A DNA stretch of 64,000 nt, taken from Photorhabdus asymbiotica. Its GTDB lineage: Bacteria; Pseudomonadota; Gammaproteobacteria; Enterobacterales; Enterobacteriaceae. The stretch is from positions 496,001 through 560,000 of the forward strand of contig NZ_RBLJ01000001.1 in assembly GCF_003634575.1 (NCBI RefSeq), given 5' to 3'. The notes under the pieces are model-generated. The model was not told the origin of the DNA, made no database searches, and worked only from the letters and a program-made list of their open reading frames with translations. The translations under genes and the position numbers were made by a program. Positions 1 through 12,643 of this stretch are shown piece after piece (the stretch's first letter is position 1; the number at the start of each line of letters is the position of its first letter).

Positions 1-394
1 CTACCGGTGTCTCCAGAAGCATTCCTAACTTAAAAAAGGAACATAATTCTGGCAGTACACCACCTTTAACCGGAGGAGATGCTAAATATAGCTGCAAATA
101 TTGAAAAACCGGCATTATTGGTACAGAAGAAACTTGCTGGCTAAACCATGCTCTGTGCCGTGCCAGTTCTCGGTGACGATATTCACTGAGACACTTTTGT
201 TGCAAACAGATTTTGCCACTATACGGCAGAATACCTGCCATACAAGCTAATAACGTACTCTTTCCTGAACCATTCGGCCCAATAAGATGTATTTGTTCAC
301 CTTGTTGTATTGATGCTGTCAGCGATATTAATCGGTTTTGGACTGATACTTGCCTGATAGTCATCAATTGATGGGTCATTTGTGCTTTACTCAC
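1..394 (-). CDS. btuD: Vitamin B12 ABC transporter ATPase BtuD (partial, N-terminal 131 residues)
   Basis: ATPase subunit that powers cobalamin import through BtuC from the periplasmic binding protein BtuF. The visible part begins at a GTG four bases after the btuC stop and reads MSKAQMTHQL, with a Walker A loop GPNGSGKST at residues 39-47; the frame stays open to the window edge, so the signature, Walker B and H-loop regions lie outside. In E. coli btuE lies between btuC and btuD; here the two are adjacent, so btuE is absent at this site. The tight spacing suggests translational coupling. Identity rests on the Walker motif plus the neighbour btuC. Confidence 0.88.
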   Translation of the reverse strand, partial: MSKAQMTHQLMTIRQVSVQNRLISLTASIQQGEQIHLIGPNGSGKSTLLACMAGILPYSGKICLQQKCLSEYRHRELARHRAWFSQQVSSVPIMPVFQYLQLYLASPPVKGGVLPELCSFFKLGMLLETPV

Positions 395-398
395 TTTC

Positions 399-1406
399 TT
401 AACTCCAATCTCTGACTTTCAATAATAACCAAATGAATATCGGTGCTCCTAATGTTGCTGTTACAACACCAATTGGTACCTCTGCGTTAATCAGACTAAG
501 GCGGGAAAGCAAATCAGCCAGCAATAACCCATAACCTCCGGTCAGAACACATGCAGGCAGCAATGTTTTGTAATCTGTTAAACCACATAAACGCAAAATA
601 TGCGGAATAACCAAACCGATAAAACTGATTGTTCCAGCAAGTGCAACACTTAACCCCACCAACAGTCCAACAGCAAGTACAAATAAATTACGCCAATAAT
701 AAAGTGAAATACCTAACTGGTAAGCCTGTGTTTCTCCCAACGAAAGAAAATTAAGCACTTTTCCTTGACTGCTCAGCCAAATAATCAAAGGAAATAAAGC
801 AACTACCAACCATTGCTGTCGCCAATCTATTCCACTGAAACTGCCCATCATCCAATACATTAGCTGACGCAAATCTAAACTGGTACTAAAATAGACCATC
901 CATGTCATTAGTGCCCCAGAGACAACGCCAAAAGCAACGCCCACCAACAACAATCGGGCATTATTCAAGTGACGCTTTCTTGAAAAGAACAACAATATCA
1001 TTGTGACAATAAGTGCTCCAAATACAGCGCCAGTACTCAGCAACCAAAATGGGGCAATACCGTGAAACATTAGCACCAAAAACACGACAACGACACCGGC
1101 ACCATTGCTGATCCCCAGTAGCCCTGGTTCAGCTAAAGGGTTTTCAAACAATGCCTGCATTATCGCACCCGCCACAGTCAAACTTGCACCCACAGCAATT
1201 ACAGCCAATACCCGAGGAAAACGCAATTGCCATACAAACAACCGACCTGTTTCAGAAAACCACTTATCAGGCCATATCCAATTTTCCCCGGCGCAAAGTG
1301 AAAGAAAAAAAACGAATAAAAATAAACAAGCAAGAATTGCCAGAAAACGATAATCACGTCTTTTCTGACGAATTACTAATTCAGCAATAGAATGGGTGGG
1401 TTGCAT
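399..1406 (-). CDS. btuC: Vitamin B12 ABC transporter permease BtuC
   Basis: Inner-membrane permease of the FecCD family that forms the cobalamin channel with BtuD. The 335-residue protein is strongly hydrophobic throughout, consistent with about ten membrane helices. It carries family landmarks such as [19 protein letters not shown] near residue 80 and [10 protein letters not shown] near residue 266. Length matches the E. coli protein (326 residues) with a slightly longer N-terminus. It lies downstream of ihfA, beyond a terminator, with btuD following at once. The order pheST-ihfA-btuC-btuD resembles the enteric arrangement. Confidence 0.93.
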   Translation of the reverse strand: MQPTHSIAELVIRQKRRDYRFLAILACLFLFVFFLSLCAGENWIWPDKWFSETGRLFVWQLRFPRVLAVIAVGASLTVAGAIMQALFENPLAEPGLLGISNGAGVVVVFLVLMFHGIAPFWLLSTGAVFGALIVTMILLFFSRKRHLNNARLLLVGVAFGVVSGALMTWMVYFSTSLDLRQLMYWMMGSFSGIDWRQQWLVVALFPLIIWLSSQGKVLNFLSLGETQAYQLGISLYYWRNLFVLAVGLLVGLSVALAGTISFIGLVIPHILRLCGLTDYKTLLPACVLTGGYGLLLADLLSRLSLINAEVPIGVVTATLGAPIFIWLLLKVRDWS

Positions 1407-1440
1407 TGGACATCAGCTCATGAGAAAGGATATTTTAAGA

Positions 1441-1470
1441 AAAAGGCCGCTATTAGCGCGGCCTTTTTGA
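1441..1470 (-). terminator. Rho-independent terminator after ihfA
   Basis: On the minus strand a GGCCGCGC / GCGGCC-type GC-rich hairpin is followed by a run of T. It sits directly after the ihfA stop and before btuC, so it should end or attenuate the thrS-to-ihfA transcript. Confidence 0.8.
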
Positions 1471-1475
1471 TTTGA

Positions 1476-1772
1476 TTATTCCTTAGGTGTGGCTTTCTCA
1501 ACCCTGCTTTTTAACTTCTGACCAGGACGGAATGTCACTACTCGGCGAGCTGTAATCGGAATATCTTCACCAGTCTTAGGATTACGTCCCGGACGTTGGT
1601 TTTTATCCCGTAAATCAAAGTTGCCAAATCCAGACAATTTTACCTGCTCACCATTCTCCAAAGAACGACGCACTTCTTCAAAGAACAATTCAACTAGATC
1701 TTTAGCATCACGTTTGCTAATCCCCAGTTTCTCAAACAGATTTTCTGACATTTCAGCTTTAGTAAGCGCCAT
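1476..1772 (-). CDS. ihfA: Integration host factor subunit alpha
   Basis: DNA-bending nucleoid protein that works as a heterodimer with IhfB in recombination, replication and transcription. The 98-residue protein has the HU/IHF fold and the beta-arm sequence [10 protein letters not shown] around residues 59-68, including the proline that intercalates at DNA kinks in this family. Length is one less than in E. coli. It starts four bases after the pheT stop, the conserved pheST-ihfA (himA) arrangement, which suggests co-transcription with the phenylalanyl-tRNA synthetase genes. Confidence 0.97.
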   Translation of the reverse strand: MALTKAEMSENLFEKLGISKRDAKDLVELFFEEVRRSLENGEQVKLSGFGNFDLRDKNQRPGRNPKTGEDIPITARRVVTFRPGQKLKSRVEKATPKE

Positions 1773-1776
1773 AGGT

Positions 1777-4164
1777 TCAGTCCCTCAAGGATGCTTGGAA
1801 TCGCTGTTTCAGTACTGCAACACATTTATTAACGGTCGCAGCAATCTCTTCTTCTTCCAGTGTACGCGCGGTATCCTGCAAGATAAAACTTATAGCGAGG
1901 CTCTTATGACCCTCGGCTACACCTTTACCACAATACACGTCAAACAAGTTTATGCCAACTATATGATTTACGCCAACTTTCTTACATTCAACCAAAACAT
2001 CTTCTGCCGCAACATTTTCAGGTACAACGATTGCGATATCACGACGGTTTGACGGGAAGCGCGAAACTTCTTTCGCATCAGGAATCACGCAGTCTGCCAG
2101 CTTATTCCAGAGTACTTCGAACACCACAGTACGGCCATTTAAATCAAGTTTGCGCTCCAGCTCTGGGTGAACAACCCCAATGTATCCGATATATTCATTT
2201 TCCAAATAAATACCAGCACTTTGACCTGGGTGTAATGCTGGATTTACATCTGCTCTAAAAGAGATCTTAGATAATTTTCCAGTCAATTCCAGTACAGCTT
2301 CCAAATCGCCTTTCATATCGAAGAAATCAACAGACTGTTTTTCTAGTGACCAGTGCTCTTCAAAACGATTACCGGTGATAACTCCCCCTAACACCAGTTC
2401 CTGGCGAATATCCTGTTCCGCATTTTCATCAGGAACAAAACGCAAACCAGTTTCAAACAAGCGCACACGGTTTTGCTGACGGTTCTGGTTATATACCACT
2501 GTTGTTAGCAAACCAGTCAACAAAGATAAACGCATGGCTGACATATCCGCTGAAATTGGGTTAGGTAACATCAACGCTTGTTGCTGTGGATGTAACAGTG
2601 CCTGAATTTTAGGATCAACAAAGCTGTAAGTAATCGCTTCCTGATAACCTCTATCAACCAGCATTGTTTTAACACGTTTCAAGGAAAGATCCGCTTCACG
2701 ATGTTTTTTCATGACAAGATCTGCACGCATCGGTACATCAGGAATATTGTTATAACCGTAGATACGGGCAACTTCTTCAACCAGATCTTCTTCAATTTCC
2801 ATATCAAAGCGCCAACTCGGGACAACCGCCTGCCAGCAATTTTCTTGCACAGTGACCTTACAACCTAAACGGGTTAAGATGTCACCAACTTGTTCGTCAG
2901 GCACGTGATGGCCAATTAAACGATCCAGCTTTTCACGACGCAGAGTGATTGTCGCTGGTTTTGGCAATTGAGATTCATCAGTAACATCAATGATCGGACC
3001 GGCTTCACCACCACAAATATCAATCAGTAATTGAGTCGCCCTCTCAATTGCTTTGTGCTGCAATTGAGGATCAACACCACGTTCATAACGATGAGAAGCG
3101 TCAGTATGTAAGCCATAACGACGAGCGCGGCCAGCAATCGCCAAAGGTGAAAAAAATGCGCACTCAAGTAAAATATTTTGGGTTTTTTCATTCACACCAG
3201 AATGTTCACCGCCAAAAATACCTGCCATTGCAACAGCTTGTTTTTCATCAGAAATAACTAGAGTATCAGCAGAAAGGTTGGTTTCTGTACCATCCAGCAG
3301 CACCAATTTTTCATCCTGTTTCGCCATGCGTACAGTGATTGAACCATTTAGACGCTCCAAATCAAACGCATGCAATGGTTGACCCAATTCAAGTAACACA
3401 TAGTTAGTCACATCGACTATCGGATCGATGGAACGGATTCCCCCACGACGCAATTTTTCACGCATCCATAGTGGCGTTGCCGCTTTCACATTAATTTTCT
3501 CAATTACCCTACCCAAGTAACGTGGGCATGCTTCTGTCACTTCAACACGAATAGGGAAGACAGTATCTGTTGTCGGTTTTACTGCCTCAATTTGCTGTTC
3601 AGATAATGGAATTTTATTAGCGACTGCTACATCACGTGCAACACCAATAATACTCAGGCAATCAGCTCGGTCAGGTGTAATACTAATTTCAATTACGCTG
3701 TCATCTAACTTCAGATATTCACGCAGATCAATACCTAAAGGTGCATCATTTGGTAATTCAATAATACCGTCATGATCCTCTGAAATACCTAGTTCTGAGA
3801 AAGAACACAGCATCCCTTCAGAAGGCTCACCGCGCAGTTTAGCCGCTTTGATTTTGAAATCACCCGGCAGCACAGCTCCCACAGTTGCTACAGCAACTTT
3901 CAATCCCTGACGACAATTTGGAGCACCGCAAACGATATCCAGCAGGCGTTCACCACCTACATTCACTTTTGTTACCCGCAACTTATCCGCATTCGGATGC
4001 TGGGCACATTCGACAACTTCACCAATAACCACGCCATGGAATTGACCAGCTACTGCTTCCATGCCATCAACTTCCAGACCAAGCATGGTCATTTGGTCAG
4101 ATAATTCTTCACTACTGATGGCTGGGTTTACCCACTCGCGTAACCAGAGTTCACTGAATTTCAT
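1777..4164 (-). CDS. pheT: Phenylalanyl-tRNA synthetase beta subunit
   Basis: Large subunit of the alpha2-beta2 class II enzyme that charges tRNA-Phe. The 795-residue length equals that of E. coli. An N-terminal EMAP-type tRNA-binding domain (about residues 40-150, with [19 protein letters not shown]), the B3/B4 editing region, the B5 domain and a C-terminal anticodon-binding fold ([12 protein letters not shown] near 708) can be followed in order. It starts 14 bases after pheS. The pheM leader attenuator upstream of pheS should control it together with pheS. Confidence 0.97.
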   Translation of the reverse strand: MKFSELWLREWVNPAISSEELSDQMTMLGLEVDGMEAVAGQFHGVVIGEVVECAQHPNADKLRVTKVNVGGERLLDIVCGAPNCRQGLKVAVATVGAVLPGDFKIKAAKLRGEPSEGMLCSFSELGISEDHDGIIELPNDAPLGIDLREYLKLDDSVIEISITPDRADCLSIIGVARDVAVANKIPLSEQQIEAVKPTTDTVFPIRVEVTEACPRYLGRVIEKINVKAATPLWMREKLRRGGIRSIDPIVDVTNYVLLELGQPLHAFDLERLNGSITVRMAKQDEKLVLLDGTETNLSADTLVISDEKQAVAMAGIFGGEHSGVNEKTQNILLECAFFSPLAIAGRARRYGLHTDASHRYERGVDPQLQHKAIERATQLLIDICGGEAGPIIDVTDESQLPKPATITLRREKLDRLIGHHVPDEQVGDILTRLGCKVTVQENCWQAVVPSWRFDMEIEEDLVEEVARIYGYNNIPDVPMRADLVMKKHREADLSLKRVKTMLVDRGYQEAITYSFVDPKIQALLHPQQQALMLPNPISADMSAMRLSLLTGLLTTVVYNQNRQQNRVRLFETGLRFVPDENAEQDIRQELVLGGVITGNRFEEHWSLEKQSVDFFDMKGDLEAVLELTGKLSKISFRADVNPALHPGQSAGIYLENEYIGYIGVVHPELERKLDLNGRTVVFEVLWNKLADCVIPDAKEVSRFPSNRRDIAIVVPENVAAEDVLVECKKVGVNHIVGINLFDVYCGKGVAEGHKSLAISFILQDTARTLEEEEIAATVNKCVAVLKQRFQASLRD

Positions 4165-4178
4165 GAGATACTCCCGCC

Positions 4179-5243
<1,065 letters not shown>

Positions 5244-5259
5244 TTATTGTGATAAAAAC

Positions 5260-5283
5260 AAAAAAGCCTCCACGATGGAGGCT
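5260..5283 (-). terminator. pheST attenuator terminator
   Basis: On the minus strand AGCCTCC-ATCG-TGGAGGCT is followed by six T. It lies between the pheM leader peptide and pheS. A competing pairing is visible: GCGCCTGA occurs both at the end of pheM and just before the hairpin, and can pair with other parts of the leader as in E. coli pheST attenuation. Ribosome stalling on pheM Phe codons should favour read-through. Confidence 0.85.
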
Positions 5284-5330
5284 CAGGCGCAACTTTTCGT
5301 TTCTTTTCTTACGCGCGAAGCCCCCTGGAT

Positions 5331-5381
5331 TCAGGCGCTAAAGTAAAAGTAAAAAAAGAAGCGAAAAAAAGCGAACAACAT
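5331..5381 (-). CDS. pheM: pheST leader peptide PheM
   Basis: A 16-residue ORF, MLFAFFRFFFYFYFSA, with eight Phe codons including a run of three. It is preceded by a GAGAGA ribosome binding site about 9 bases upstream. The E. coli PheM peptide has the same character (Phe-rich with an RFFFYF core, also present here). It acts in cis: the translating ribosome senses charged tRNA-Phe and controls the terminator about 50 bases downstream. Confidence 0.9.
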   Translation of the reverse strand: MLFAFFRFFFYFYFSA

Positions 5382-5457
5382 AATATTAGTTCTCTCAATA
5401 ATGGTATTTTTTTCTGATGGCGACACATTAGTAAGTCACATTTTTAAACAAAAGTAA

Positions 5458-5480
5458 AAGAGGGAGCTATGCTCCCTCTT
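5458..5480 (-). terminator. Terminator after rplT
   Basis: Perfect 10-bp hairpin AAGAGGGAGC-ATA-GCTCCCTCTT on the minus strand followed by TTTAC TTTTG. It lies immediately after rplT and before the pheM leader, so it separates the infC-rpmI-rplT transcript from pheST. Confidence 0.85.
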
Positions 5481-5491
5481 ACTACTCTAGC

Positions 5492-5857
<366 letters not shown>

Positions 5858-5890
5858 CTATCGTCTCTGAGTTCTAATCTAAAAAATTGC

Positions 5891-6109
<219 letters not shown>

Positions 6110-6186
6110 TTAATTACAACGAATTAGTAAGGCGAACAAACCCCAACCAGACAAAACCAGCTGGAGTTTATTACTTGACTGCCTAA

Positions 6187-6729
<543 letters not shown>

Positions 6730-8658
6730 TTATTCCTCCAATTGATGAAGCTTACGACTGCGTATTTCTATAAGCAGTTTTTCAATGAACTCGTTAACGT
6801 CAATACTACCCAAATCTTTTCCGCGGCGAGTACGCACAGAGATTTTCCCTGATTCGACCTCTTTTTCACCACAGACAAGCATATAAGGAACACGACGCAG
6901 AGTGTGTTCACGGATTTTAAAGCCAATCTTCTCGTTTCTCAAGTCTGCTTTTGCACGAATACCAGATTCTTGGAATTTTTTTGCTAATTCCTGTACATAA
7001 TCAGCCTGACCGTCAGTGATATTCATCACAACTACCTGCTGCGGAGCAATCCATGTCGGGAAGAAACCCGCATATTCCTCAGTCAGGATACCGATAAACC
7101 GTTCCAGTGACCCCAAAACCGCACGGTGAATCATTACAGGAACCTTACGTTCATTATTTTCACCTACGTAGGATGCACCCAAACGACTTGGTAGTGAAAA
7201 ATCAAGTTGCACAGTACCACATTGCCACGCACGATCCAAACAATCATGCAAAGTAAACTCAATTTTAGGTCCGTAAAAAGCACCTTCGCCTGGCTGATAT
7301 TCAAACTGAACACCATTTTCTTGCAGTGCCGCTGCCAGAGATTCTTCGGCCTGATTCCATTGCTCTTCAGTACCAATGCGTTTTTCCGGGCGCGTTGACA
7401 ACTTCACAACGATTTTTTCAAAGCCAAAAGTACTGTAAACGTCGTACACCATCTTAATACAGTTGCTAACTTCCCGGTGAATTTGCTCTTCTGTACAGAA
7501 GATATGGGCATCATCCTGAGTAAAACCACGAACACGCATTAAACCATGTAATGCACCAGACGGTTCATTGCGGTGACAACTGCCGAATTCAGCCATGCGT
7601 AAAGGCAAATCACGATAGGATTTTAAACCTTGGTTAAAAATCTGAATATGCCCTGGGCAATTCATCGGCTTAACGCAATATTCGCGGTTTTCTGAAGAAG
7701 TGGTGAACATATGCTCATTGTAGTTTTCCCAATGGCCTGTCCTTTCCCACATCACACGATCCATCATAAATGGACCTTTAACTTCCTGATATTGATATTC
7801 CTTCAGTTTAGTGCGCACGAAAGTTTCTAGTTCACGAAAAATTGTCCAGCCATCGTTATGCCAGAATGCCATACCAGGAGCTTCCTCCTGCATGTGGTAC
7901 AGATCTAGCTGTTTACCAATTTTACGATGATCACGTTTAGCCGCTTCTTCCAGGCGTTGCAGATAAGTATTGAGCTGTTTCTTATCCGACCATGCAGTGC
8001 CGTATATACGTTGCAACATTTTATTGTTGCTATTCCCGCGCCAATATGCTCCAGCGACTTTCTGCAATTTAAAATGATGGCAGAAACGCATATTTGGCAC
8101 ATGTGGGCCACGACACATGTCAACATATTCTTCATGATTGTACAGACCAGGATGATCATCACGACCAATGTTTTCATCCAAAATCTGTACCTTGTAATCT
8201 TCACCACGAACAACAAATGTATCACGAGCCTCTTGCCAACTTACTTTTTTCTTGATGACGTCATAGTCTTTTTTGGCAAGTTCCAGCATGCGTTTTTCAA
8301 GCAGCTCGATATCTTCCTGAGTCAAAGCGCGGCCAAGATCAACATCATAGTAGAAACCATTATCAATAACTGGGCCGATAGCCATTTTAGTATCTGGCCA
8401 TAATTGTTTAATCGCATGACCCAGCAAATGTGCACATGAATGGCGGATAATTTCCAATCCTGCGTCATCTTTACTAGTGATAATTGCAAGGTTTGCATCT
8501 GAATCGATTAATTCACAAGTATCCACCAGCTCACCATTTACACGGCCAGCAATACATGCTTTCGCTAAGCCCGGACCAATATCACAGGCAACATCCATTA
8601 CAGAAACAGCACGGTCAAACTGGCGTTGGCTACCGTCAGGAAGTGTAATAACAGGCAT
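6730..8658 (-). CDS. thrS: Threonyl-tRNA synthetase
   Basis: Class II synthetase for tRNA-Thr. 642 residues, equal to E. coli. The N-terminal TGS domain (1-61) is followed by the editing domain with HxxxH (His73, His77), the catalytic core with the zinc site Cys in [12 protein letters not shown] near 335, and the C-terminal anticodon-binding domain. AAGGA lies 5 bases before ATG. It heads the translation block; the leader contains a hairpin that may be the ThrRS operator. Confidence 0.98.
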   Translation of the reverse strand: MPVITLPDGSQRQFDRAVSVMDVACDIGPGLAKACIAGRVNGELVDTCELIDSDANLAIITSKDDAGLEIIRHSCAHLLGHAIKQLWPDTKMAIGPVIDNGFYYDVDLGRALTQEDIELLEKRMLELAKKDYDVIKKKVSWQEARDTFVVRGEDYKVQILDENIGRDDHPGLYNHEEYVDMCRGPHVPNMRFCHHFKLQKVAGAYWRGNSNNKMLQRIYGTAWSDKKQLNTYLQRLEEAAKRDHRKIGKQLDLYHMQEEAPGMAFWHNDGWTIFRELETFVRTKLKEYQYQEVKGPFMMDRVMWERTGHWENYNEHMFTTSSENREYCVKPMNCPGHIQIFNQGLKSYRDLPLRMAEFGSCHRNEPSGALHGLMRVRGFTQDDAHIFCTEEQIHREVSNCIKMVYDVYSTFGFEKIVVKLSTRPEKRIGTEEQWNQAEESLAAALQENGVQFEYQPGEGAFYGPKIEFTLHDCLDRAWQCGTVQLDFSLPSRLGASYVGENNERKVPVMIHRAVLGSLERFIGILTEEYAGFFPTWIAPQQVVVMNITDGQADYVQELAKKFQESGIRAKADLRNEKIGFKIREHTLRRVPYMLVCGEKEVESGKISVRTRRGKDLGSIDVNEFIEKLLIEIRSRKLHQLEE

Positions 8659-8679
8659 TTACAATCCTTATTTACAGTG

Positions 8680-8700
8680 GTGACCCACACGAAAGGTCAC
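8680..8700 (-). promoter_or_regulatory. Candidate threonyl-tRNA synthetase translational operator hairpin
   Basis: On the minus strand GTGACC-TTTCGTGTG-GGTCAC forms a stem-loop whose loop contains CGT, the anticodon of a tRNA-Thr. It ends about 22 bases before the thrS ATG. In E. coli ThrRS binds an anticodon-arm mimic at this position in its own mRNA and blocks ribosome entry. Position and loop fit that model; the rest of the four-domain operator was not traced. Confidence 0.5.
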
Positions 8701-8741
8701 TTGAAGGAGTTTGATATTCAACTAAAATAACGATTTAAATT

Positions 8742-9072
8742 ATTATCTAGTCAATCCATTAAAGTTTGGTACTAAAATTGGTACACAATATAAAAAGTGA
8801 CTGCCTTTGATACCGAAACACGATGAAAATATACCACTAACAAACATTCAGGTCACGGCTATGTTTAGTTAGAAAACTAAAAGGCATAAAGAGTTAATAA
8901 TCCGATATGTCAATAACACGATCATGGTCACGACTAAAAAGTCCACACTTTGATCTTGTTGTAGAATCGGATAAATACTGTAAATTTGATATTGAAATCA
9001 ACATTAAAGAATGGCCGATAATATACAATGTAGAAAACCCATTAGAAATGAATCACCATTTTCCTCCGTTTG
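8742..9072. other. Intergenic region between thrS leader and emtA
   Basis: Contains the upstream part of the thrS leader and presumably its promoter. A 98-codon plus-strand frame from 8907 runs into emtA antisense but has no ribosome binding site or recognisable family. A short inverted repeat with GGTAC near 8768-8784 may belong to the thrS leader. Nothing else is recognisable. Confidence 0.4.
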
Positions 9073-9741
9073 CTATTCTATCATTGTCAATGAACGATAA
9101 GCATTTTTTACTTTCCACAAATAGCGTGGAGCCTGGGCTGCCGGATGATTATCCTGAACATGCTGATAAAACTCATCCGGTGTCATACGATTTATTTTAT
9201 TAACAGCTAACTGGCGATCTGTACTAAAAATGCGTAAAAGGGCACCAGCGCCATTTACGTAAGCAACAATAGTCGCGTAGTAGAGAGTCTCAGGGTTATT
9301 AATCCCTGCCAAATGCTGCTCTTTCAGAATGCTGATGTAAGCAGTGCCAAGATCAATATTAGTTTTAGGATCTTTCAACTCACGGATTGTCGGTTGACCA
9401 AGGCGCCCCTTCTGTCGATATACATCTCGCCCTGCTGTTGATGCTTTAATCTGCATAAGACCAATTGCATTCGATTTACTGACTACATCAGGGCGAAAAC
9501 CTGATTCAACTTGAATAATCGCTCTGATAAGTGTTTCATCAACACCATATCGATTAGATGCCTGCTGAATAAATGTATCAAATGGTGTCGGGGGTAAATT
9601 AGAAGAAAACTTAGTTACAGCACCACCACTAAGCATACGTTGCAGGCCTGGTTGTTTACCGAGACTTGTTTGCTGGAGATTCTTTTCGGCACAACCTACC
9701 AATAGAACAATCAGTACTGCAATGCTGAATCTTGATTTCAC
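9073..9741 (-). CDS. emtA: Membrane-bound lytic murein transglycosylase E
   Basis: Outer-membrane endolytic transglycosylase that cleaves peptidoglycan glycan strands with formation of 1,6-anhydromuramic ends. A lipoprotein signal with lipobox LVGC gives the mature N-terminal Cys17. The SLT fold follows with catalytic Glu in IIQVESGF, then SKSNAIGLMQIKAS, and the AYVNGAGAL segment typical of EmtA/MltE. At 222 residues it is about 20 longer than E. coli MltE because of a linker after the lipid anchor. Confidence 0.92.
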   Translation of the reverse strand: MKSRFSIAVLIVLLVGCAEKNLQQTSLGKQPGLQRMLSGGAVTKFSSNLPPTPFDTFIQQASNRYGVDETLIRAIIQVESGFRPDVVSKSNAIGLMQIKASTAGRDVYRQKGRLGQPTIRELKDPKTNIDLGTAYISILKEQHLAGINNPETLYYATIVAYVNGAGALLRIFSTDRQLAVNKINRMTPDEFYQHVQDNHPAAQAPRYLWKVKNAYRSLTMIE

Positions 9742-9910
9742 CTTAAATAATCCTCTGGATCAGATTTATTAAAACGCAGCATATACAATTTCACTTACAA
9801 CCCAAAAATATTTTTACTTAACTTTTAACTGTATTCGTGTTCATATCATATGAAATGACTATCGCAATAATCTCTGTTTCCAAACTTTATAACCTTGACT
9901 TTACTTAAAT

Positions 9911-9929
9911 GATATTGATAATCGTTATC
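9911..9929 (+). promoter_or_regulatory. Fur box upstream of yfeA
   Basis: GATATTGATAATCGTTATC matches the 19-bp enteric Fur consensus at 17 positions by eye. It lies 35 bases before the yfeA ATG, where bound Fur would block the promoter. It implies iron repression of the yfeABCD operon. Confidence 0.85.
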
Positions 9930-9963
9930 ATATATATACTTATAACAAGTAAGGTTTGAACCG

Positions 9964-10878
9964 ATGAAGAAAAAACTTTCTCTGCTCCCTTCTCCCATAC
10001 TGGGAATGACTTTGATTCTCCTATCTATAGTTTTATTCAGCCAGCAAGTATCTGCCACTAAAAAATTCAAAGTCGTCACCACCTTTACTATCATTCAGGA
10101 TATAGCACAAAATGTAGCAGGTGATGCTGCAATTGTTGAATCAATTACTAAACCAGGCGCTGAAATCCATGATTATCAACCTACCCCCAAAGATATTATT
10201 AAGTCCCAACATGCTGATTTGATTCTATGGAATGGATTGAATTTGGAACGCTGGTTTGAGCGCTTCTTTGAAAATCTCAAAGATATACCAGCAGTTGTTA
10301 TTACTGACGGCATTCTACCATTACCTATCCGTGAAGGACCTTATAACGGAAATCCTAACCCTCACGCATGGATGTCGCCAACAAACGCCTTGGTCTATAT
10401 TGAAAATATTCGCAAAGCATTTGTGAAATATGATCCTGAAAATGCAGAAAGTTATAATAGGAACGCCAAAGCCTACGCTGAAAAAATCGCAAAACTCGAT
10501 TCTCCATTGAGAGAGCGTCTTTCCCGTATTCCACAGGATCAACGTTGGCTAGTTACCAGTGAAGGTGCTTTCAGTTATCTGGCTAAGGATTATCAACTCA
10601 AAGAAGTTTATCTGTGGCCAATCAATGCAGAAGAACAAGGCTCGCCACAACAAGTTCGTCATGTCATTGATACTGTAAGAGCAAATAAAATCCCAGTTGT
10701 ATTTAGCGAAAGTACAATTTCTGATAAACCAGCCAAACAAGTCAGTAAAGAAACTGATGCCCGTTATGGTGGTGTTCTTTATGTAGACTCACTCTCTGGT
10801 AGTGACGGTCCAGTACCAACGTATATTGATTTGTTGAACAAAACCGTAGATACAATAGCAAAAGGATTTAATCAATGA
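9964..10878 (+). CDS. yfeA: Manganese/iron ABC transporter periplasmic binding protein YfeA (SitA)
   Basis: Cluster A-I metal-binding lipocalin-free binding protein that captures Mn(II)/Fe(II) in the periplasm. A signal peptide (hydrophobic 12-30, ending VSA-TKK) precedes the mature part. Metal ligands expected in this family are visible: His69 in EIHDYQ, His134 in NPHAWM, Glu200 in TSEGAF and an Asp in DSLSGSDG. 304 residues is the usual length. AAGG precedes the ATG and the stop overlaps the yfeB start (ATGA). Name follows Yersinia Yfe; Salmonella Sit is the same family. Confidence 0.94.
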   Translation: MKKKLSLLPSPILGMTLILLSIVLFSQQVSATKKFKVVTTFTIIQDIAQNVAGDAAIVESITKPGAEIHDYQPTPKDIIKSQHADLILWNGLNLERWFERFFENLKDIPAVVITDGILPLPIREGPYNGNPNPHAWMSPTNALVYIENIRKAFVKYDPENAESYNRNAKAYAEKIAKLDSPLRERLSRIPQDQRWLVTSEGAFSYLAKDYQLKEVYLWPINAEEQGSPQQVRHVIDTVRANKIPVVFSESTISDKPAKQVSKETDARYGGVLYVDSLSGSDGPVPTYIDLLNKTVDTIAKGFNQ

Positions 10879-11771
10879 ATAGCAGTAAGCCGTTTGAACG
10901 TCCTCATTTAGTGGTTGATGATGCCACTGTAACTTACAACAACGGTCACACCGCTATTTATGATGCAAGTTTCTCCATCACTGGCGGTACTATCTGTGCG
11001 TTAGTTGGTATTAACGGTAGCGGTAAGTCCACATTGTTTAAGACTATTATGGGTCTGGTAAACCCATCTCAAGGGAAAGTTACCCTGAGCAATATGCCTG
11101 TTAAAAGCGCTTTAAAGAAAAATATCATTGCATATGTACCGCAGACAGAAGAAGTTGACTGGAACTTTCCAGTACTGGTTTCCGATGTTGTTATGATGGG
11201 CCGCTACGGCAAAATGGGATTTTTGAGAATCCCAGGTAAAAAAGATCACCAAACTGTTGATGAAGCTCTTGAACGCGTTGGCTTAACTGCCCTACGCAAT
11301 CGGCAGATTGGTGAACTTTCAGGCGGACAGAAAAAACGGGTTTTTCTTGCAAGGGCTCTGGCTCAAGAAGGAAAAGTTCTATTACTGGATGAACCTTTCA
11401 CCGGTGTTGACGTAAAAACAGAAAATGCCATCATCGACTTACTGTGTGATTTACGCGATGAAGGCCATCTGGTGCTGGTTTCAACACACAATCTCGGTAG
11501 TGTGCCTGAATTCTGTGACCATGTTATCCTGATCAACCGGACTGTTCTGGCCAGTGGCCCAACAGAAACAACATTCACTCAAAAGAATTTAGAGAGGACT
11601 TTTGGTGGAGTGCTTCGCCACATCAATCTATCTGGATCAGAATTACATGATGACGATGACCCACGTTCTCTAACTGTTATTACTGATGATGAACGTGCAG
11701 CAGTCTTTTATGGTCATAACCATCATATTCCGCCGCGGCAAACTCAGCAAAAGGAGAAACGCCAACCATGA
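10875..11771 (+). CDS. yfeB: Manganese/iron ABC transporter ATPase YfeB (SitB)
   Basis: ATPase of the metal importer. Walker [10 protein letters not shown] near 47-55, Q-loop in AYVPQTEE, signature LSGGQKKR near 148, Walker B VLLLDEPF, then the H-loop STHN. The C-terminal 60 residues are rich in His/Asp ([17 protein letters not shown]), a tail that could bind metal; that is an inference. Four-base overlaps on both sides show translational coupling. Confidence 0.94.
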   Translation: MNSSKPFERPHLVVDDATVTYNNGHTAIYDASFSITGGTICALVGINGSGKSTLFKTIMGLVNPSQGKVTLSNMPVKSALKKNIIAYVPQTEEVDWNFPVLVSDVVMMGRYGKMGFLRIPGKKDHQTVDEALERVGLTALRNRQIGELSGGQKKRVFLARALAQEGKVLLLDEPFTGVDVKTENAIIDLLCDLRDEGHLVLVSTHNLGSVPEFCDHVILINRTVLASGPTETTFTQKNLERTFGGVLRHINLSGSELHDDDDPRSLTVITDDERAAVFYGHNHHIPPRQTQQKEKRQP

Positions 11772-12643
11772 TAGAACTTTTGCTGCAACCTTTTCACTAT
11801 AACTACATGGTAAAAGCTATCTGGGTTAGTGCTATCGTCGGTGCCGTCTGTGCCTTTCTTTCCGCCTATCTGATGCTAAAAGGCTGGTCATTGATGGGAG
11901 ATGCACTCTCTCACTCGGTTGTACCTGGTGTCGCCGGTGCTTACGCACTGGGTCTTCCTTATGCTGGTGGCGCTTTTTTTACCGGCATGTTGGCAGCCCT
12001 GTCGATGACTCTTGTTCGTCATATTACTCGCTTACGCGAAGATGCGGTGATCGGATTTATATTTTCTACCTTCTTTGCTGCCGGCTTATTAATAGTTTCT
12101 CTCAATCCAACATCTGTTAACGTACAAACCATTATTCTTGGCAATATTCTTGGTATCGCTGATGAAGATGTTCTTCAAGTTGAAATCATCATTACAGTTT
12201 CATTGATCGTGTTAATGTTTATCTGGAAAGATTTACTCGTTGTGTTCTTCGATGAAACTCATGCACGTTCTATTGGCCTATCGCCCTTGAGGATGAAAAT
12301 TATTTTTTTTACTTTATTAAGCGCATGTACAGTCGCAGCCTTACAAACTGTTGGCGCTATTTTAGTAATTGCAATGGTAGTGACTCCAGGTGCAACAGCT
12401 TATTTGCTGACTGACCGTTTTAAACGCTTACTGATAATTGCTATTGCCATTGGTGTCCTAACTAGTGCATTTGGCGCTTACTTAAGTTTCTTTCTCAATG
12501 GTGCTACCGGTGGCGTCATTGTCACGCTTCAAACAGTTATTTTCTTATTGACGTTCTTCCTTGCACCAAAACACGGGCTATTCGCTTCTCGTATACGTGC
12601 CAGAAAAGAATCCTCAGCATTAGCGAAGGAGACGCAATCATGA
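11768..12643 (+). CDS. yfeC: Manganese/iron ABC transporter permease YfeC (SitC)
   Basis: First of two homologous ABC-3 family permeases (291 residues). About eight hydrophobic helices; the family segment [22 protein letters not shown] lies near 38-59 and is repeated almost exactly in YfeD, marking the pair as an old duplication. ATGA overlaps join it to yfeB and yfeD. Confidence 0.94.
   Translation: MIELLLQPFHYNYMVKAIWVSAIVGAVCAFLSAYLMLKGWSLMGDALSHSVVPGVAGAYALGLPYAGGAFFTGMLAALSMTLVRHITRLREDAVIGFIFSTFFAAGLLIVSLNPTSVNVQTIILGNILGIADEDVLQVEIIITVSLIVLMFIWKDLLVVFFDETHARSIGLSPLRMKIIFFTLLSACTVAALQTVGAILVIAMVVTPGATAYLLTDRFKRLLIIAIAIGVLTSAFGAYLSFFLNGATGGVIVTLQTVIFLLTFFLAPKHGLFASRIRARKESSALAKETQS

Noticed and set aside
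8907-9203. 98-codon plus-strand frame between thrS and emtA
   Set aside because: No ribosome binding site or family; the last 131 bases are antisense to emtA, whose frame is certain.
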